Assembly: GCF_021216655.1 (NCBI RefSeq)
Contig: NZ_CP080437.1
Span: forward strand, 2,170,001-2,234,000
Direction of reading: 5' to 3'
DNA: 64,000 nucleotides
Source: Clavibacter michiganensis
Lineage (GTDB): Bacteria > Actinomycetota > Actinomycetes > Actinomycetales > Microbacteriaceae
Shown here: one piece after another, positions 1-8,777 of the stretch
How the letters are laid out: the number at the start of each line of letters is the position of its first letter
Position numbering within the stretch: the first letter of the stretch is position 1
Made by a program: the position numbers and the translations under genes
Notes under the pieces: generated by a model
What the model was told of the DNA's origin: nothing
What the model saw: the letters and a program-made list of their open reading frames with translations, nothing else
Databases searched by the model: none

Positions 1-2
1 TC

Positions 3-440
3 AGCGGATCCATGACCGACGCGGCCGACGCCCTCGGCCGCCTGCCGCTCGTGGGGGACGCCGCGCGCGGGCCGTTCGAGGACGCGAGCGGGATCGGATC
101 GGGCCTCGTGCAGGCCGGGCGCGACCAGCAGTCGCTCGTCGGCACCATCGCGCTCGTGCTGGGGCTGCTGGTGGCGCTCGTGCCGATCGCGTTCATCGTG
201 CGGCACTGGCTGCTGCGACGCGTCTCCTTCGTGCGGCGCGCGGCCGCCGCCCGCTCGCTCGCCGCGACGCCCGGCGGCACCGAGCTGCTCGCGCTGCGGG
301 CCCTCTCGTCCAGGAAGCCCGCGGCGCTCCTGAGGACGCACCCGGATCCGGTCGCCGCCTGGCGTGCGGGCGACCCGCGTGTCGTGCGGCAGCTCGCCGA
401 CCTGGCGCTGCGTGACGCGGGGGTGTCGGACGGGCGGTGA
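3..440 (+). CDS. membrane protein of unknown function, 5' end outside window
   Basis: The frame is open to the left edge, so the first ATG inside the window (12) is probably internal. The visible part has one strong hydrophobic helix (about residues 43-64 from that ATG) followed by an arginine-rich cytoplasmic tail. From recall, similar actinobacterial proteins have a first membrane helix, then an LPLVGD-like stretch and a second helix. Here LPLVGD lies near the edge, which suggests the first helix is missing. It ends 56 bp before the ZIP transporter gene on the same strand. I assign no function. Confidence 0.6.
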   Translation, partial: SGSMTDAADALGRLPLVGDAARGPFEDASGIGSGLVQAGRDQQSLVGTIALVLGLLVALVPIAFIVRHWLLRRVSFVRRAAAARSLAATPGGTELLALRALSSRKPAALLRTHPDPVAAWRAGDPRVVRQLADLALRDAGVSDGR

Positions 441-496
441 TCACGCGAGCACGGCCGATGTGACGCGGGCCGCGTCCGAGGAGCATCCTCGAGGGC

Positions 497-1234
497 ATGT
501 CGCCTCTCCTCCTGGCCGGTCTCGCCGGCCTGCTCTCCGGGCTGTCGCTCGTCGTCGGATCCCTCGTCGCCTGGTTCGTGAAGGTGCCGCGCGAGGTCGT
601 CGCGCTCGTGATGGCGTTCGGCGCGGGCGTGCTGATCTCGGCGCTGTCGTTCGACCTGGTCGACGAGGCGGCGGCGAGCGGCGGCGTGATCCCCACGCTC
701 GGCGGCTTCGTCGCCGGCGCGGTCGTGTACGTGGTGCTCGACCAGATCCTCGAGCACGGCGGGTTCCGGCGGAAGCACCACGGGAGATCCGGCGGCGGAG
801 GCGGCACCGGCGTGGGCATCGCGCTCGGCGCCCTGCTCGACGGCGTGCCCGAGACGGCCGTGCAGGGCCTCAGCCTCACGGGCGGCGGGGCGCTGAGCAT
901 CGGCGTGCTCGTCGCGGTCGTGATCTCGAACTTCCCCGAGGGCATGTCGAGCACGGCGGATCTGAAGCAGAGCGGACGCAGCGCGCGCTACGTGTTCGGG
1001 CTCTGGACCTCCATCGCCGTGGTCTGCGCGCTCTCCTCGGTCGGCGGCTACGCGCTTCTCGGCGGCCTGCCGGAGAGCGGGCAGTCGGTCGTGATGGCGT
1101 TCGCGGCCGGCGCGATCCTCGCGATGATCTGCGACACGATGATCCCCGAGGCGTTCCGCAAGGCGCAGGCGCTCACCGGGATGGTGACGGTGCTCGGGTT
1201 CGTGGCGAGCTACGCGGTGCACCAGGCGGGTTGA
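497..1234 (+). CDS. ZIP-family divalent metal transporter
   Basis: Integral membrane protein of 245 residues with about seven to eight hydrophobic helices, predicted to move divalent cations such as Zn or Mn across the membrane. The family's signature helices are visible: ALLDGVPETAVQG (near residues 110-122) and VVISNFPEGMSS (near 141-152). The second replaces the usual HN.PEG with SNFPEG, so the canonical metal-binding His of helix IV is absent. A short glycine/histidine linker (near 93-107) lies between helices 3 and 4. CATCCT sits 7 nt before the ATG and GAGGGC just before it, so initiation could be leaderless or use a weak ribosome site. It converges on the MarR gene. The family call is firm; the substrate is not known. 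Confidence 0.85.
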   Translation: MSPLLLAGLAGLLSGLSLVVGSLVAWFVKVPREVVALVMAFGAGVLISALSFDLVDEAAASGGVIPTLGGFVAGAVVYVVLDQILEHGGFRRKHHGRSGGGGGTGVGIALGALLDGVPETAVQGLSLTGGGALSIGVLVAVVISNFPEGMSSTADLKQSGRSARYVFGLWTSIAVVCALSSVGGYALLGGLPESGQSVVMAFAAGAILAMICDTMIPEAFRKAQALTGMVTVLGFVASYAVHQAG

Positions 1235-1284
1235 GGTCGCCGGGCGGTGGATCCGCGAAGGCGGCCAGACGGCCAGGCGCCGGG

Positions 1285-1839
1285 TCAGGCGTCCGCGGGC
1301 CGGTCGCGCGGCGACACGTTGAAGCGGTGCAGCAGGCCGGCGAACTGCTCGACCTCATCGGTGTCCCACGCGTGGAGGCGGTTCTGCAGCCGTTCGCGCG
1401 TGCCCATCCGCACCTGCGCGAGGCGCTCCTCGGCGAGGGGCGTGAGGGTGAGGATCGTGGAGCGGCGGTCCTCGGGATCCGGCTCGTCCTGCACGTACCC
1501 GGCCTCGCGCAGCACGCGCAGGTGCCGGCTCACCGAGCTCTTGTCCATGAGGAGGCCGGCGGCGACGGCGCCGGCGGACGCGGGCCCGTCGGTGCGGATC
1601 CACCGGGCGACGGCGAACGCGCCGGGCTGGAGGCCGGCGTGGAACGCGGCCGCCTCCTCGACGCGGAGCGTGCGGATCTGCATGAGCAGGGCCCCGAGCT
1701 CGGTCGCGACGGACGACACCGCGGCCGAGCGGTCGCCGGCGGGCGCGGGGACGGGCGCGCCGGGCTCGGCGCCGCCGTCCGCGGGCGCGGCGTGGACGGG
1801 CACGCCGGCGGGGCGGTCGGGAGTCGGCTCCGGGATCAC
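1285..1839 (-). CDS. MarR-family transcriptional regulator
   Basis: Protein of 184 residues. A proline/alanine-rich, probably disordered N-terminus of about 40 residues precedes a winged-helix MarR domain (about 45-165). The recognition-helix region reads LLMDKSSVSRHLRVLREAGYV, followed by the wing DPEDRRS. The start is a GTG placed 6 nt behind TAGGGT (1846-1851, minus strand), so the message is probably leaderless. The divergent neighbour is the ParA-like gene, whose TAGCCT box lies near 1953; the two could share a control region. The regulated genes and the ligand are unknown. Confidence 0.85.
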   Translation of the reverse strand: MIPEPTPDRPAGVPVHAAPADGGAEPGAPVPAPAGDRSAAVSSVATELGALLMQIRTLRVEEAAAFHAGLQPGAFAVARWIRTDGPASAGAVAAGLLMDKSSVSRHLRVLREAGYVQDEPDPEDRRSTILTLTPLAEERLAQVRMGTRERLQNRLHAWDTDEVEQFAGLLHRFNVSPRDRPADA

Positions 1840-1845
1840 GTGCCG

Positions 1846-1851
1846 ACCCTA
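1846..1851 (-). promoter_or_regulatory. -10 box, leaderless start of MarR gene
   Basis: TAGGGT, 6 nt before the GTG at 1839. Confidence 0.55.
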
Positions 1852-1995
1852 ACCGACGCCGATCCGGGCATCCGCCCCATGGGGAGACGGCCTCGCCGGC
1901 GGGGGCGCGGCCGCGGGGGCGTCCGCCGGATCCGGGTGCCCGACCGCCCCCTGGTAGCCTCGTCCGCGCAGGCGGGGACGATGAAGGCGAGCCAC

Positions 1996-3792
1996 ATGAC
2001 CGACGACACGCACGACACCGGCCACCGCGACGGCGGGGCGTCCGAGCCTCCCCTCCTCAGCCGCAGGGAGCTGCGTCGCCGCCAGCAGGAGATGGAGCGG
2101 AGCTCCGCCGACGCGTCGGGCGACGCGCACCGCTGGGTGGATCCCTTCCCCGCCGTGCCGCGCACCTCCGAGGGCGGTCTGTTCGGGCCCGACCGCGTGC
2201 GCCCCGGTGCCGCTCCCGTCGAGGCCGCGGCTCCCGAGGTCGATGACGCGGACGTGCGCGACGCCGACGCGTCCGGCGCCGAGCCCGACGAGGAGGTCAT
2301 CGTCGGCACGCACGCCTTCGACGAGCTGTTCGACGACGCCGAGGACGACGACGTGGATCCCGAGGACCGCGTGCCCGCCGCCGCCGCCGTGCCCTCTCCC
2401 GCGGAGGACGACGACGCCGACGGTGTCCGCCCCGCCGCCGCGCCCACCCCCTTCGACGCCGTCGTCTCCCCCGAGGCCGGATCCGCGTGGGCGGTCCCGG
2501 CGCCGCACGTCGTGAACGCGCACCCCTTCCGCATGCCGCTGCGCCCGAGCGCGGAGTCGTCCGGCCCCGAGCCGGCGGACGCCGAGCGCACTAGCCCCGC
2601 CCCGGCCGAGTCCCCGGCCGCGCGCGACGACGCCGCGCCCGTCGACGACGCGCCGCCCGCCCGTGCCGCTGCCGCGGTGGAGCCCCAGCCGAACCCGATC
2701 GCGTCGCTCCCCGCCGCGCCCGACGACGTCGAGGAGCCCGTCGACGACCGCCGCCCCGGCACCGACCTCACGGCGTTCCCCGACGCGGATCCGCAGCGCT
2801 ACGCCATTTCCACCCCGCGCGCCGACGCCGCCACGAGCGCCCTCACCCTCTTCCCCGAGCAGACCGGCCAGCGCGCACCGCGCGGACCGGCCGTCGCCCG
2901 CACGGGCTTCCGCGGCTTCATGAACAGCATCACGGGCGGCGTCTTCAAGATCGGCCCCGGCGCCGAGGAGGCCGCCGCGAACGCGGAGGTCGCGCGACGC
3001 CAGGGCGACGAGCGCGTGATCCGCCAGGCCACCTGGTCGCGCGCGGTCAGCGTGCTGGTCGCGAACCGCAAGGGCGGCGTGGGCAAGACGCCCACCTCCC
3101 TCATCCTCGGCGGCGTGCTCGGCTCCATCCGCGGCGGATCCGTCGCGGTGGTCGAGGTCACCGACGATCCCGGAGCGCTCGGCTACCGCGCCGAGGGCCA
3201 GCCGACCCGGGGGCTCGGCGAGCTCGTGCGCGACCGCGACGAGATCCACAGCGCGGGCCAGCTCGCCGGCTACACCGCGCCGCAGACGAGCTTCGCCTCG
3301 GTCGTCGCATCCGTCGGGCCGCGCCGCGAGCTCACGGGCGACGACGTCATCGGCGTCTCGCGCCTCATCGACGAGTACTACGCGATGCGCGTGATGGACT
3401 CCGGCAACCAGCCGTCGTCGTCCGCCTTCCGCGGCGCCATCGAGGTCACCGACGTGCTCGTCGTCCCCGTGCTCAACGCGGGCGACGCGGTGCTCGAGGC
3501 CGTGGCGCTGCTCGACTTCCTGCGCGAGCTCGGCGGGCACGCGGCGATGCTGGCGGACAACGCGATCATCATCCGCCTGCACGACGGGCGCCCGGAGGAT
3601 CCCGCGGTCGTCGCGCGCATCGACCGGATCCTCGACGACGCCCGCCCGGCCCAGATCTTCACGGTGCCGTACGACGCGCACATCGCGGAGCGCGGCCCGA
3701 TCTCGCTCGCCTCGCTCGACCCCGAGGTCGCGCGCGCCTTCACGGCCGCGACCGCCGGGGTCGTGCAGCGGCTCACGCACGCGGTCCGCTGA
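1996..3792 (+). CDS. ParA/MinD-like P-loop ATPase with long disordered N-terminus
   Basis: Protein of about 598 residues. The first ~335 residues are acidic, proline/alanine-rich and low in complexity. The C-terminal ~260 residues form a SIMIBI-class ATPase of the ParA/MinD type, with deviant Walker A ANRKGGVGKTPTS and a switch region VMDSGNQPSSS. The residue after GKT is proline, where Thr or Ser is usual. I chose ATG 1996 because GAAGGCGAG precedes it at normal distance; ATG 1981 in the same frame would add five residues. TAGCCT near 1953 looks like its -10 box. Such proteins position cellular cargo or pair with secretion machinery. No ParB-like partner or parS-like site is evident nearby, so the cargo is unknown. 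Confidence 0.8.
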   Translation: MTDDTHDTGHRDGGASEPPLLSRRELRRRQQEMERSSADASGDAHRWVDPFPAVPRTSEGGLFGPDRVRPGAAPVEAAAPEVDDADVRDADASGAEPDEEVIVGTHAFDELFDDAEDDDVDPEDRVPAAAAVPSPAEDDDADGVRPAAAPTPFDAVVSPEAGSAWAVPAPHVVNAHPFRMPLRPSAESSGPEPADAERTSPAPAESPAARDDAAPVDDAPPARAAAAVEPQPNPIASLPAAPDDVEEPVDDRRPGTDLTAFPDADPQRYAISTPRADAATSALTLFPEQTGQRAPRGPAVARTGFRGFMNSITGGVFKIGPGAEEAAANAEVARRQGDERVIRQATWSRAVSVLVANRKGGVGKTPTSLILGGVLGSIRGGSVAVVEVTDDPGALGYRAEGQPTRGLGELVRDRDEIHSAGQLAGYTAPQTSFASVVASVGPRRELTGDDVIGVSRLIDEYYAMRVMDSGNQPSSSAFRGAIEVTDVLVVPVLNAGDAVLEAVALLDFLRELGGHAAMLADNAIIIRLHDGRPEDPAVVARIDRILDDARPAQIFTVPYDAHIAERGPISLASLDPEVARAFTAATAGVVQRLTHAVR

Positions 3793-3872
3793 CGGACGCG
3801 TCCGAGGGCGGATCCACCGGGCGCCGCCCGCGGATCCGCCGCCCGCTCGACCGCGAGATCCTCGCGCTGGCG

Positions 3873-5201
3873 GTGCCCGCGCTCGGCGCGCTCGTGGCCG
3901 AGCCGCTGTTCCTCCTCACCGACACGGCGCTCGTCGGGCACCTCGGCAGCGCGCCGCTCGCGGGCCTCGGCATCGCGAGCGTGATCCTGCAGACGATCGT
4001 CGGGCTCCTCGTCTTCCTCGCGTACGCGACCACGCCCACGGTCGCGCGGCGGCTCGGCGCGGGTGACCGGCCGGGCGCGATCCGCGCGGGCATCGACGGC
4101 CTGTGGCTCGCGCTCGCCCTCGGTGCCGTGGTGCTGGTGCTCGGCCTGCTGTTCGCGGATCCGCTCGTGCGTGCCCTCGCGGACACCGGCGGCGCCGACG
4201 CGGACCCCGCCGCGACCGCCGCCGTGGTCGACGCCGCGCGCACGTACCTCGGCATCTCGCTCGCCGGGATCCCCGCGATGCTCCTCGTCATCGCCGCGAC
4301 CGGCCTCCTCCGCGGCCTGCAGGACACGCGCACGCCGCTCGTCGTCGCGGTCTCCGGCTTCGCGGCGAACGCGGCGCTCAACGCGCTCCTCATCTACGGC
4401 CTCGGGTTCGGCATCGCCGGATCCGCGTGGGGCACCGTGGTCGCGCAGTGGGGCATGGCGTCGGTCTTCGTCGTGATCGCCGTGCGCGCCGCCCGCGAGA
4501 CGGGCACGACCCTGCGGCCCGGGATCCGCGGCGTCGCGCGCTCGGCGGCGTCGGGCGGCTGGCTGCTCGTGCGCACGGCGTCGCTCCGGGCGGCGATCCT
4601 CGCGACGGTCGCGGTGGGCGCGGGACTCGGGGTGACCGGGCTCGCGACCCTGCAGATCGCGCTCACGCTCTTCTCGACCGTGGCGTTCGTGCTCGACGCG
4701 CTCGCGATCGCGGGCCAGGCGCTCGTCGGCCACGGCCTCGGCGCCGACGACGTGCCGCGCGTCCGGGCCGTCGCCCGCCGCCTCGTGCAGTGGGGCGTCG
4801 GGCTCGGCGTGATCCTCGGCCTCGTGCTCGCGGCCCTCTCGCCGCTGCTCGGGCCGGTCTTCACGGGCGACGCGGGGATCCACCGCATGCTCACCGCCGT
4901 GACCCTCGTGCTCGCCGTCGGCCTGCCCGCCGCCGGCTACGTGTTCGTGCTCGACGGCGTGCTGATCGGCGCCGGCGACGCCCGCTACCTCGCCCTCGCG
5001 GGCCTCGTGAACCTCGCGATCTACGCGCCCGCCCTGATCCTCGTGGCCTGGCTCACCGAGACCGGCCGCGTCGCCGGCACCCCCGCCCTCCTCGCGCTGT
5101 GGGCCGCCTTCGGCCTCGTCTACATCGGCGCGCGGGCGCTGACGCTGGGCCTCCGGGCGCGCGGCGACCGGTGGATCGTGACGGGGGTCGCGCGGGCGTG
5201 A
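3873..5201 (+). CDS. MATE-family multidrug efflux transporter
   Basis: Polytopic protein of about 12 helices (442 residues from the first canonical start), predicted to export drugs or metabolites in exchange for cations. The N-terminal signature PALGALVAEPLFLLTDTA is typical of the actinobacterial MATE/DinF group. The frame stays open upstream of GTG 3873 and encodes DREILALAV, which resembles the helix that normally precedes this signature. No ATG, GTG or TTG exists in frame there. Translation may therefore begin at CTG 3789, overlapping the parA-like stop codon, or the N-terminus is truncated. It lies directly downstream of the ATPase gene and is probably co-transcribed with it. Confidence 0.85.
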   Translation: MPALGALVAEPLFLLTDTALVGHLGSAPLAGLGIASVILQTIVGLLVFLAYATTPTVARRLGAGDRPGAIRAGIDGLWLALALGAVVLVLGLLFADPLVRALADTGGADADPAATAAVVDAARTYLGISLAGIPAMLLVIAATGLLRGLQDTRTPLVVAVSGFAANAALNALLIYGLGFGIAGSAWGTVVAQWGMASVFVVIAVRAARETGTTLRPGIRGVARSAASGGWLLVRTASLRAAILATVAVGAGLGVTGLATLQIALTLFSTVAFVLDALAIAGQALVGHGLGADDVPRVRAVARRLVQWGVGLGVILGLVLAALSPLLGPVFTGDAGIHRMLTAVTLVLAVGLPAAGYVFVLDGVLIGAGDARYLALAGLVNLAIYAPALILVAWLTETGRVAGTPALLALWAAFGLVYIGARALTLGLRARGDRWIVTGVARA

Positions 5202-5216
5202 TCCGCGCCGCGCGCC

Positions 5217-6068
5217 TCAGTACATCGCGAGCGGACCCGCGCCCGCAGGTGCCGGGAACGCGCGGTCGAGCGCGGCGAGCGTCTCGTCCGGGATCACGAG
5301 GTCGAGCGCGGCGCGGTTCTCGGCGACGTGCGCGACGGTCGCGGCCTTGGCGGTCGCGAAGACGTGCGGCGCCTGGCGGACGACCCAGGCGAGCGCGAGC
5401 TGACCCGCGCTCATGCCGAGCGGCTGGGCGAGGTCGTCGAGGGTCGGATCCGTCGCGAGGCGTCCCTGGTCGAGCGGCGAGTAGGCCATGACGGGCGTGC
5501 GGCGGGAGCCGGCCCACGGGATCACGTCGGCCTCAGGCCCGCGCTGGGCGAGGTTGTAGAGCACCTGGTCGGTCTGCACGGCGTCGCCGCCGGGGATCGC
5601 GGCCAGCTCGTCGAGGTCGTGGGCGTCGAGGTTGCTGACGCCCCACGCGCGGATCAGGCCCTCCTCCACGAGCTCCTGCATCGCGGCGACCGTGTCGGCG
5701 AGCGGGTGGGATCCGCGCCAGTGCAGCAGGTAGAGGTCGAGCCGGTCGGTGCCGAGGCGGGCGAGGCTGCGGCGGGCGGCCTCGCCCGTGCCGCGGCGGG
5801 ACGCGTTCGACGGGAGCACCTTGCTGATGAGGAAGACCTCGTCGCGGCGGCCGGCGATCGCCTCGCCGACGAGCTCCTCGGATCGCCCGCTGCCGTACAT
5901 CTCGGCGGTGTCGATCGCGGTGAGCCCCGCGTCGAGGCCGGCGCGCAGGGCGTCGAGCTCGGTCGCGCGGGCGGCGGGCTCGTCGCCCATGTTCCAGGTG
6001 CCCTGCGCGAGGGCGACCGCGCTGCGGCCGTCGGGGAAGGTGGTCGTGGGGATCAAGGTGTCAGCCAT
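5217..6068 (-). CDS. aldo/keto reductase
   Basis: A NADPH-dependent TIM-barrel oxidoreductase of 283 residues. The catalytic tetrad is recognisable: Asp and Tyr in TAIDTAEMYGSG, Lys in LISKVLPSN, and His in YLLHWRG. The C-terminal nucleotide-binding part is also present. I chose the second ATG (6068) over ATG 6077 because GGAGG lies 9 nt before it, whereas the first ATG directly abuts that Shine-Dalgarno. It converges on the MATE gene with 15 bp between the stops. The physiological substrate cannot be told from sequence. Confidence 0.88.
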   Translation of the reverse strand: MADTLIPTTTFPDGRSAVALAQGTWNMGDEPAARATELDALRAGLDAGLTAIDTAEMYGSGRSEELVGEAIAGRRDEVFLISKVLPSNASRRGTGEAARRSLARLGTDRLDLYLLHWRGSHPLADTVAAMQELVEEGLIRAWGVSNLDAHDLDELAAIPGGDAVQTDQVLYNLAQRGPEADVIPWAGSRRTPVMAYSPLDQGRLATDPTLDDLAQPLGMSAGQLALAWVVRQAPHVFATAKAATVAHVAENRAALDLVIPDETLAALDRAFPAPAGAGPLAMY

Positions 6069-6128
6069 CGCGTCCATCCTCCGCCTCGGGGACGCGTGCG
6101 CGGGCGGCCAGGGCGGCGCGGCGGGCGC

Positions 6129-6569
6129 TCAGCCGCACGCGGTCGCGTGCCGCATCTCGAACCGCGGGAGGTCGTCTCCGAACCCCTCCGCCTCGAGTCG
6201 CGCGGTCGCCTCGTCGAGGACGGCGGCACCCCGCGCGTCGGCCTCCACGCGAAGCAGATCCTCGGGCGACGGATCCGGCTCGCGGACCCGGAGGGCGCTC
6301 TCGAGACCGGCCTCGGACGCCGCGATGCCGTCCGCCCCGGGATCCGCTTCGAGGAGCGCCTCCTCGAACCGCTCGATGGGGCCGTCCCGCTGGTCGAACC
6401 CGTCGATGACGCCGAGGCTCCAGCGTGTCGCGCACTCCGCGCCGTCGGAGCGGGTCCACGTCTCCTCGCGCACCGTCTGCGAGCCGTTCACGATGCGGGC
6501 GACGGAGGCGCACCCGGCGAGGAGTCCGACCGCGAGGGCCGAGGCGAGGAGGAGCCGGAGGCAGCGCAT
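6129..6569 (-). CDS. predicted lipoprotein, function unknown
   Basis: Protein of 146 residues with a lipoprotein signal: MRCLRLLL, a hydrophobic core, then the lipobox LLAGC with the lipidated cysteine at about residue 20. The mature part is acidic and soluble, has two further cysteines (in GAECATRW and at the C-terminal ATACG), and should sit on the outer face of the membrane. I recognise no domain. TAGCGT (6576-6581, minus strand) ends 6 nt before the ATG, so the mRNA is probably leaderless. It lies 60 bp upstream of the aldo/keto reductase on the same strand. Confidence 0.75.
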   Translation of the reverse strand: MRCLRLLLASALAVGLLAGCASVARIVNGSQTVREETWTRSDGAECATRWSLGVIDGFDQRDGPIERFEEALLEADPGADGIAASEAGLESALRVREPDPSPEDLLRVEADARGAAVLDEATARLEAEGFGDDLPRFEMRHATACG

Positions 6570-6575
6570 GCCTCG

Positions 6576-6581
6576 ACGCTA
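6576..6581 (-). promoter_or_regulatory. -10 box, leaderless start of lipoprotein gene
   Basis: TAGCGT, 6 nt before the ATG at 6569. Confidence 0.55.
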
Positions 6582-6658
6582 CGGCGGCGCCTCGCCCCGG
6601 GCATCGGCCGGCCGGATCACACGCGTACGCCGCGAGTCGCCGCGCCGTCGTCGCCGCG

Positions 6659-7606
6659 TCAGCGTCCCCGCCTCGTCGCCGCGACGCCCGGGAACGTCGG
6701 CACCCAGCAGCGCACGGCGGCGCGGTAGCGGCGGAACGGATCCCCGAAGCGGGCCTCGAGGTCCGCCTCCTCGCCCGGCCGCACGACGTGGTTCCAGAGC
6801 GACGAGCCGATGACGGCGTAGGCGACGACGAGCCAGGATCCGAGCATCAGCCCGACCGCCGCCGCCTGCGTCACGCCCGCGAGCGCCATCGGGTTGCGGA
6901 CGAAGCGGTACGGGCCCGCGATCACGAGGCGCGTGGCGGTCGCCGCCGGGAGCGGGGTGCCGCCGCCGCGGGTAGACATGGCGGCGGCCGACCAGATCCC
7001 GAGCGCGCTCGCGATCACCAGCACGGCGATCCCCACGGGCAGCGACCACGACGGCAGCGGCACGGCCACCCGCCAGCGCAGCTCCAGCCAGCGGATCCCG
7101 AGCGGCGCGACCACGAGGAAGGAGCCCCAGAAGACGGCGATCTGCAGGGCCGTCGCCGTCACGTGCCGCGAGGTGGGGGCGCTCGCGTCGGCGGGTCGGG
7201 CGGCGAACGGGCCGATCAGCGCCCACCGGGTCGGCAGCCGGCCGAGGAGCAGCAGGGCGCAGGCGACGAGGGATCCGAGGGCCGCCGCCGCCATGATGAC
7301 GACGCCGATCCCGGCCTCAGTCGTGAAGGTCGCGTATGCGGCGAGCGCGACGGCGACCAGGAGCGTCCACGCGGAAGCGACGACGGCCGCCCATCGGATC
7401 CCCGCCGCGGCCAGCGCCGACCCCACCACGAACAGCGGGACGTCGAGCAGCGCGACGGGCAGCGGATCCAGCGACCCGAGCGTGGCGACCCGCACCGCCG
7501 GGACGAGGGGGACGGCGATCCACCACGCGGCCCCGCCGAGCGCCTGCGCGGCGAACCAGAGGCGCGCCCATGTGCGCGCGGATGGGAGGCGCGACGCGCG
7601 ACTCAC
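6659..7606 (-). CDS. polytopic membrane protein with isoprenylcysteine methyltransferase-like C-terminus
   Basis: Protein of 315 residues with about eight hydrophobic helices. The C-terminal third carries the ICMT/PEMT-type motif GPYRFVRNPMAL, then EEADLEARFGDPFRRYR, which in that family binds S-adenosylmethionine at the membrane surface. The N-terminal half is an extra membrane region without a recognised domain. The start GTG at 7606 overlaps the stop of the upstream ASCH gene (GTGA), which implies translational coupling. The methyl acceptor is unknown. Confidence 0.75.
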   Translation of the reverse strand: MSRASRLPSARTWARLWFAAQALGGAAWWIAVPLVPAVRVATLGSLDPLPVALLDVPLFVVGSALAAAGIRWAAVVASAWTLLVAVALAAYATFTTEAGIGVVIMAAAALGSLVACALLLLGRLPTRWALIGPFAARPADASAPTSRHVTATALQIAVFWGSFLVVAPLGIRWLELRWRVAVPLPSWSLPVGIAVLVIASALGIWSAAAMSTRGGGTPLPAATATRLVIAGPYRFVRNPMALAGVTQAAAVGLMLGSWLVVAYAVIGSSLWNHVVRPGEEADLEARFGDPFRRYRAAVRCWVPTFPGVAATRRGR

Positions 7607-8118
7607 CGCGCGTCCGCGTGCTCCGGCGGCCACACCACGGCGAAGCGCTCGAAGACGATCTCGTCGTCCTCCGACCACGCGGCGCCGCGGGCCGCGCTGA
7701 CGCGCTCCCAGTAGATCCGGTGCTGCGTGCGCCAGCTCTCGAGCGAGAGGTCGTCCTCCCCCTCGTCGTGCGCGAAGGCGGCGTCGGCGCTCGTGAAGGG
7801 GCCGACGCGGAGCTCGGTGCTACGGATCACGATGCGCGGCGCCCCGGTGCTGTCGCAGGCGATCCAGTGGGATCCGATCCGCGGCACCTCGTCGCCGCGC
7901 GCGAGGAAGTCCGCGACCAGCTCGGCGGTGGCGCGCTTCCGACCGGAGAGCACGATCCCGAGCAGCTCGTCGGCGAGCCGGGCATGGTCGCCGAAGTGCT
8001 CGACCGTGTGCTCGCGCCCGGCCGCGGCGGCCTGCGGGTGCGCCTCGGCGTACGCGGCCCACATCCCGGCGGCCGCGGCCAGGTCGGGTGGGGAGACGGG
8101 CGCGGTCGCATCGGGCAT
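7603..8118 (-). CDS. ASCH-domain protein
   Basis: Soluble protein of 171 residues. The ASCH fold, related to PUA RNA-binding domains, is indicated by GIVLSGRKRATAEL, then VPRIGSHWIACDSTGAPRI and the closing SLESWRTQHRIYWERV. In other bacteria some members are RNases or deal with modified nucleosides, but the role of this one is not known. Its stop overlaps the GTG of the membrane methyltransferase-like gene downstream. GAGCAT lies about 7 nt before the ATG, a weaker match to the -10 box seen at neighbouring starts. Confidence 0.8.
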   Translation of the reverse strand: MPDATAPVSPPDLAAAAGMWAAYAEAHPQAAAAGREHTVEHFGDHARLADELLGIVLSGRKRATAELVADFLARGDEVPRIGSHWIACDSTGAPRIVIRSTELRVGPFTSADAAFAHDEGEDDLSLESWRTQHRIYWERVSAARGAAWSEDDEIVFERFAVVWPPEHADAR

Positions 8119-8162
8119 GGATCCGATGCTCCCACGCGGGCGGTGCCTGCCCGCGGCGCGCC

Positions 8163-8168
8163 TAGCCT
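8163..8168 (+). promoter_or_regulatory. -10 box, leaderless start
   Basis: TAGCCT, 6 nt before GTG 8175. Confidence 0.55.
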
Positions 8169-8174
8169 GATCCC

Positions 8175-8711
8175 GTGACCGACCCGCATCCGCAGCCCGC
8201 CCCCGAGCGCCGCGACCGCCGCCGCCCCGACGCCGAGCAGCGCTCCGAGGCGCTCAAGGAGCGGATCTACGTGACGTTCACCGCGCTCGCGGTCACCATC
8301 GCGACCGAGCGCGAGGCCGAGCACGCGACCGTCGGCGGAGCCGCCCTCACCCTCCTGCTCACGGTCGTCGGCACGCTGCTCGCGGTGTCGGTCGCGGAGT
8401 ACATCGCGCAGATGGTGCGCGACGGGGAGGTGCCGGACCGCAGGGACGTCGGCCACATCCTCTACGTCGCCGTGAGCTCGCTCGGCGCCCTGCCGGCGCC
8501 GATGGTGATCCTCGGGCTCTCCGCGCTCGGGGCGCTCGACCTCGCGACGGCCCTGCGGATCATCGCGATCGTGCTCGTGGCGACGCTGGTGATCGTGACG
8601 CTGCTCGCGGTCCGCCGGCTGCGCGTGGCGTTCGGCGTGAAGCTCCTGGTGCTCGCGGGCGTCGCGGTGCTGGGCGTCGCGGTCCTCGTGGTGGAGCTCG
8701 CCGTCCACTGA
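8175..8711 (+). CDS. four-helix membrane protein, function unknown
   Basis: Protein of 178 residues: a charged N-terminus (about 30 residues) ending in EALKERIYVTFTALAV, then four hydrophobic helices. The KERIYVTFTALAV segment recurs, from recall, in a family of uncharacterised actinobacterial membrane proteins. The gene has its own promoter and is divergent from the ASCH gene. I cannot propose a function. Confidence 0.75.
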   Translation: MTDPHPQPAPERRDRRRPDAEQRSEALKERIYVTFTALAVTIATEREAEHATVGGAALTLLLTVVGTLLAVSVAEYIAQMVRDGEVPDRRDVGHILYVAVSSLGALPAPMVILGLSALGALDLATALRIIAIVLVATLVIVTLLAVRRLRVAFGVKLLVLAGVAVLGVAVLVVELAVH

Positions 8712-8765
8712 TCCGCCGGGTATCCGGTCGCCGCGGCCCGCCGCCGACCCGGCGCACCCGCCACG

Positions 8766-8771
8766 TAGCGT
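8766..8771 (+). promoter_or_regulatory. -10 box, leaderless start
   Basis: TAGCGT, 6 nt before ATG 8778. Confidence 0.55.
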
Positions 8772-8777
8772 GGACGC

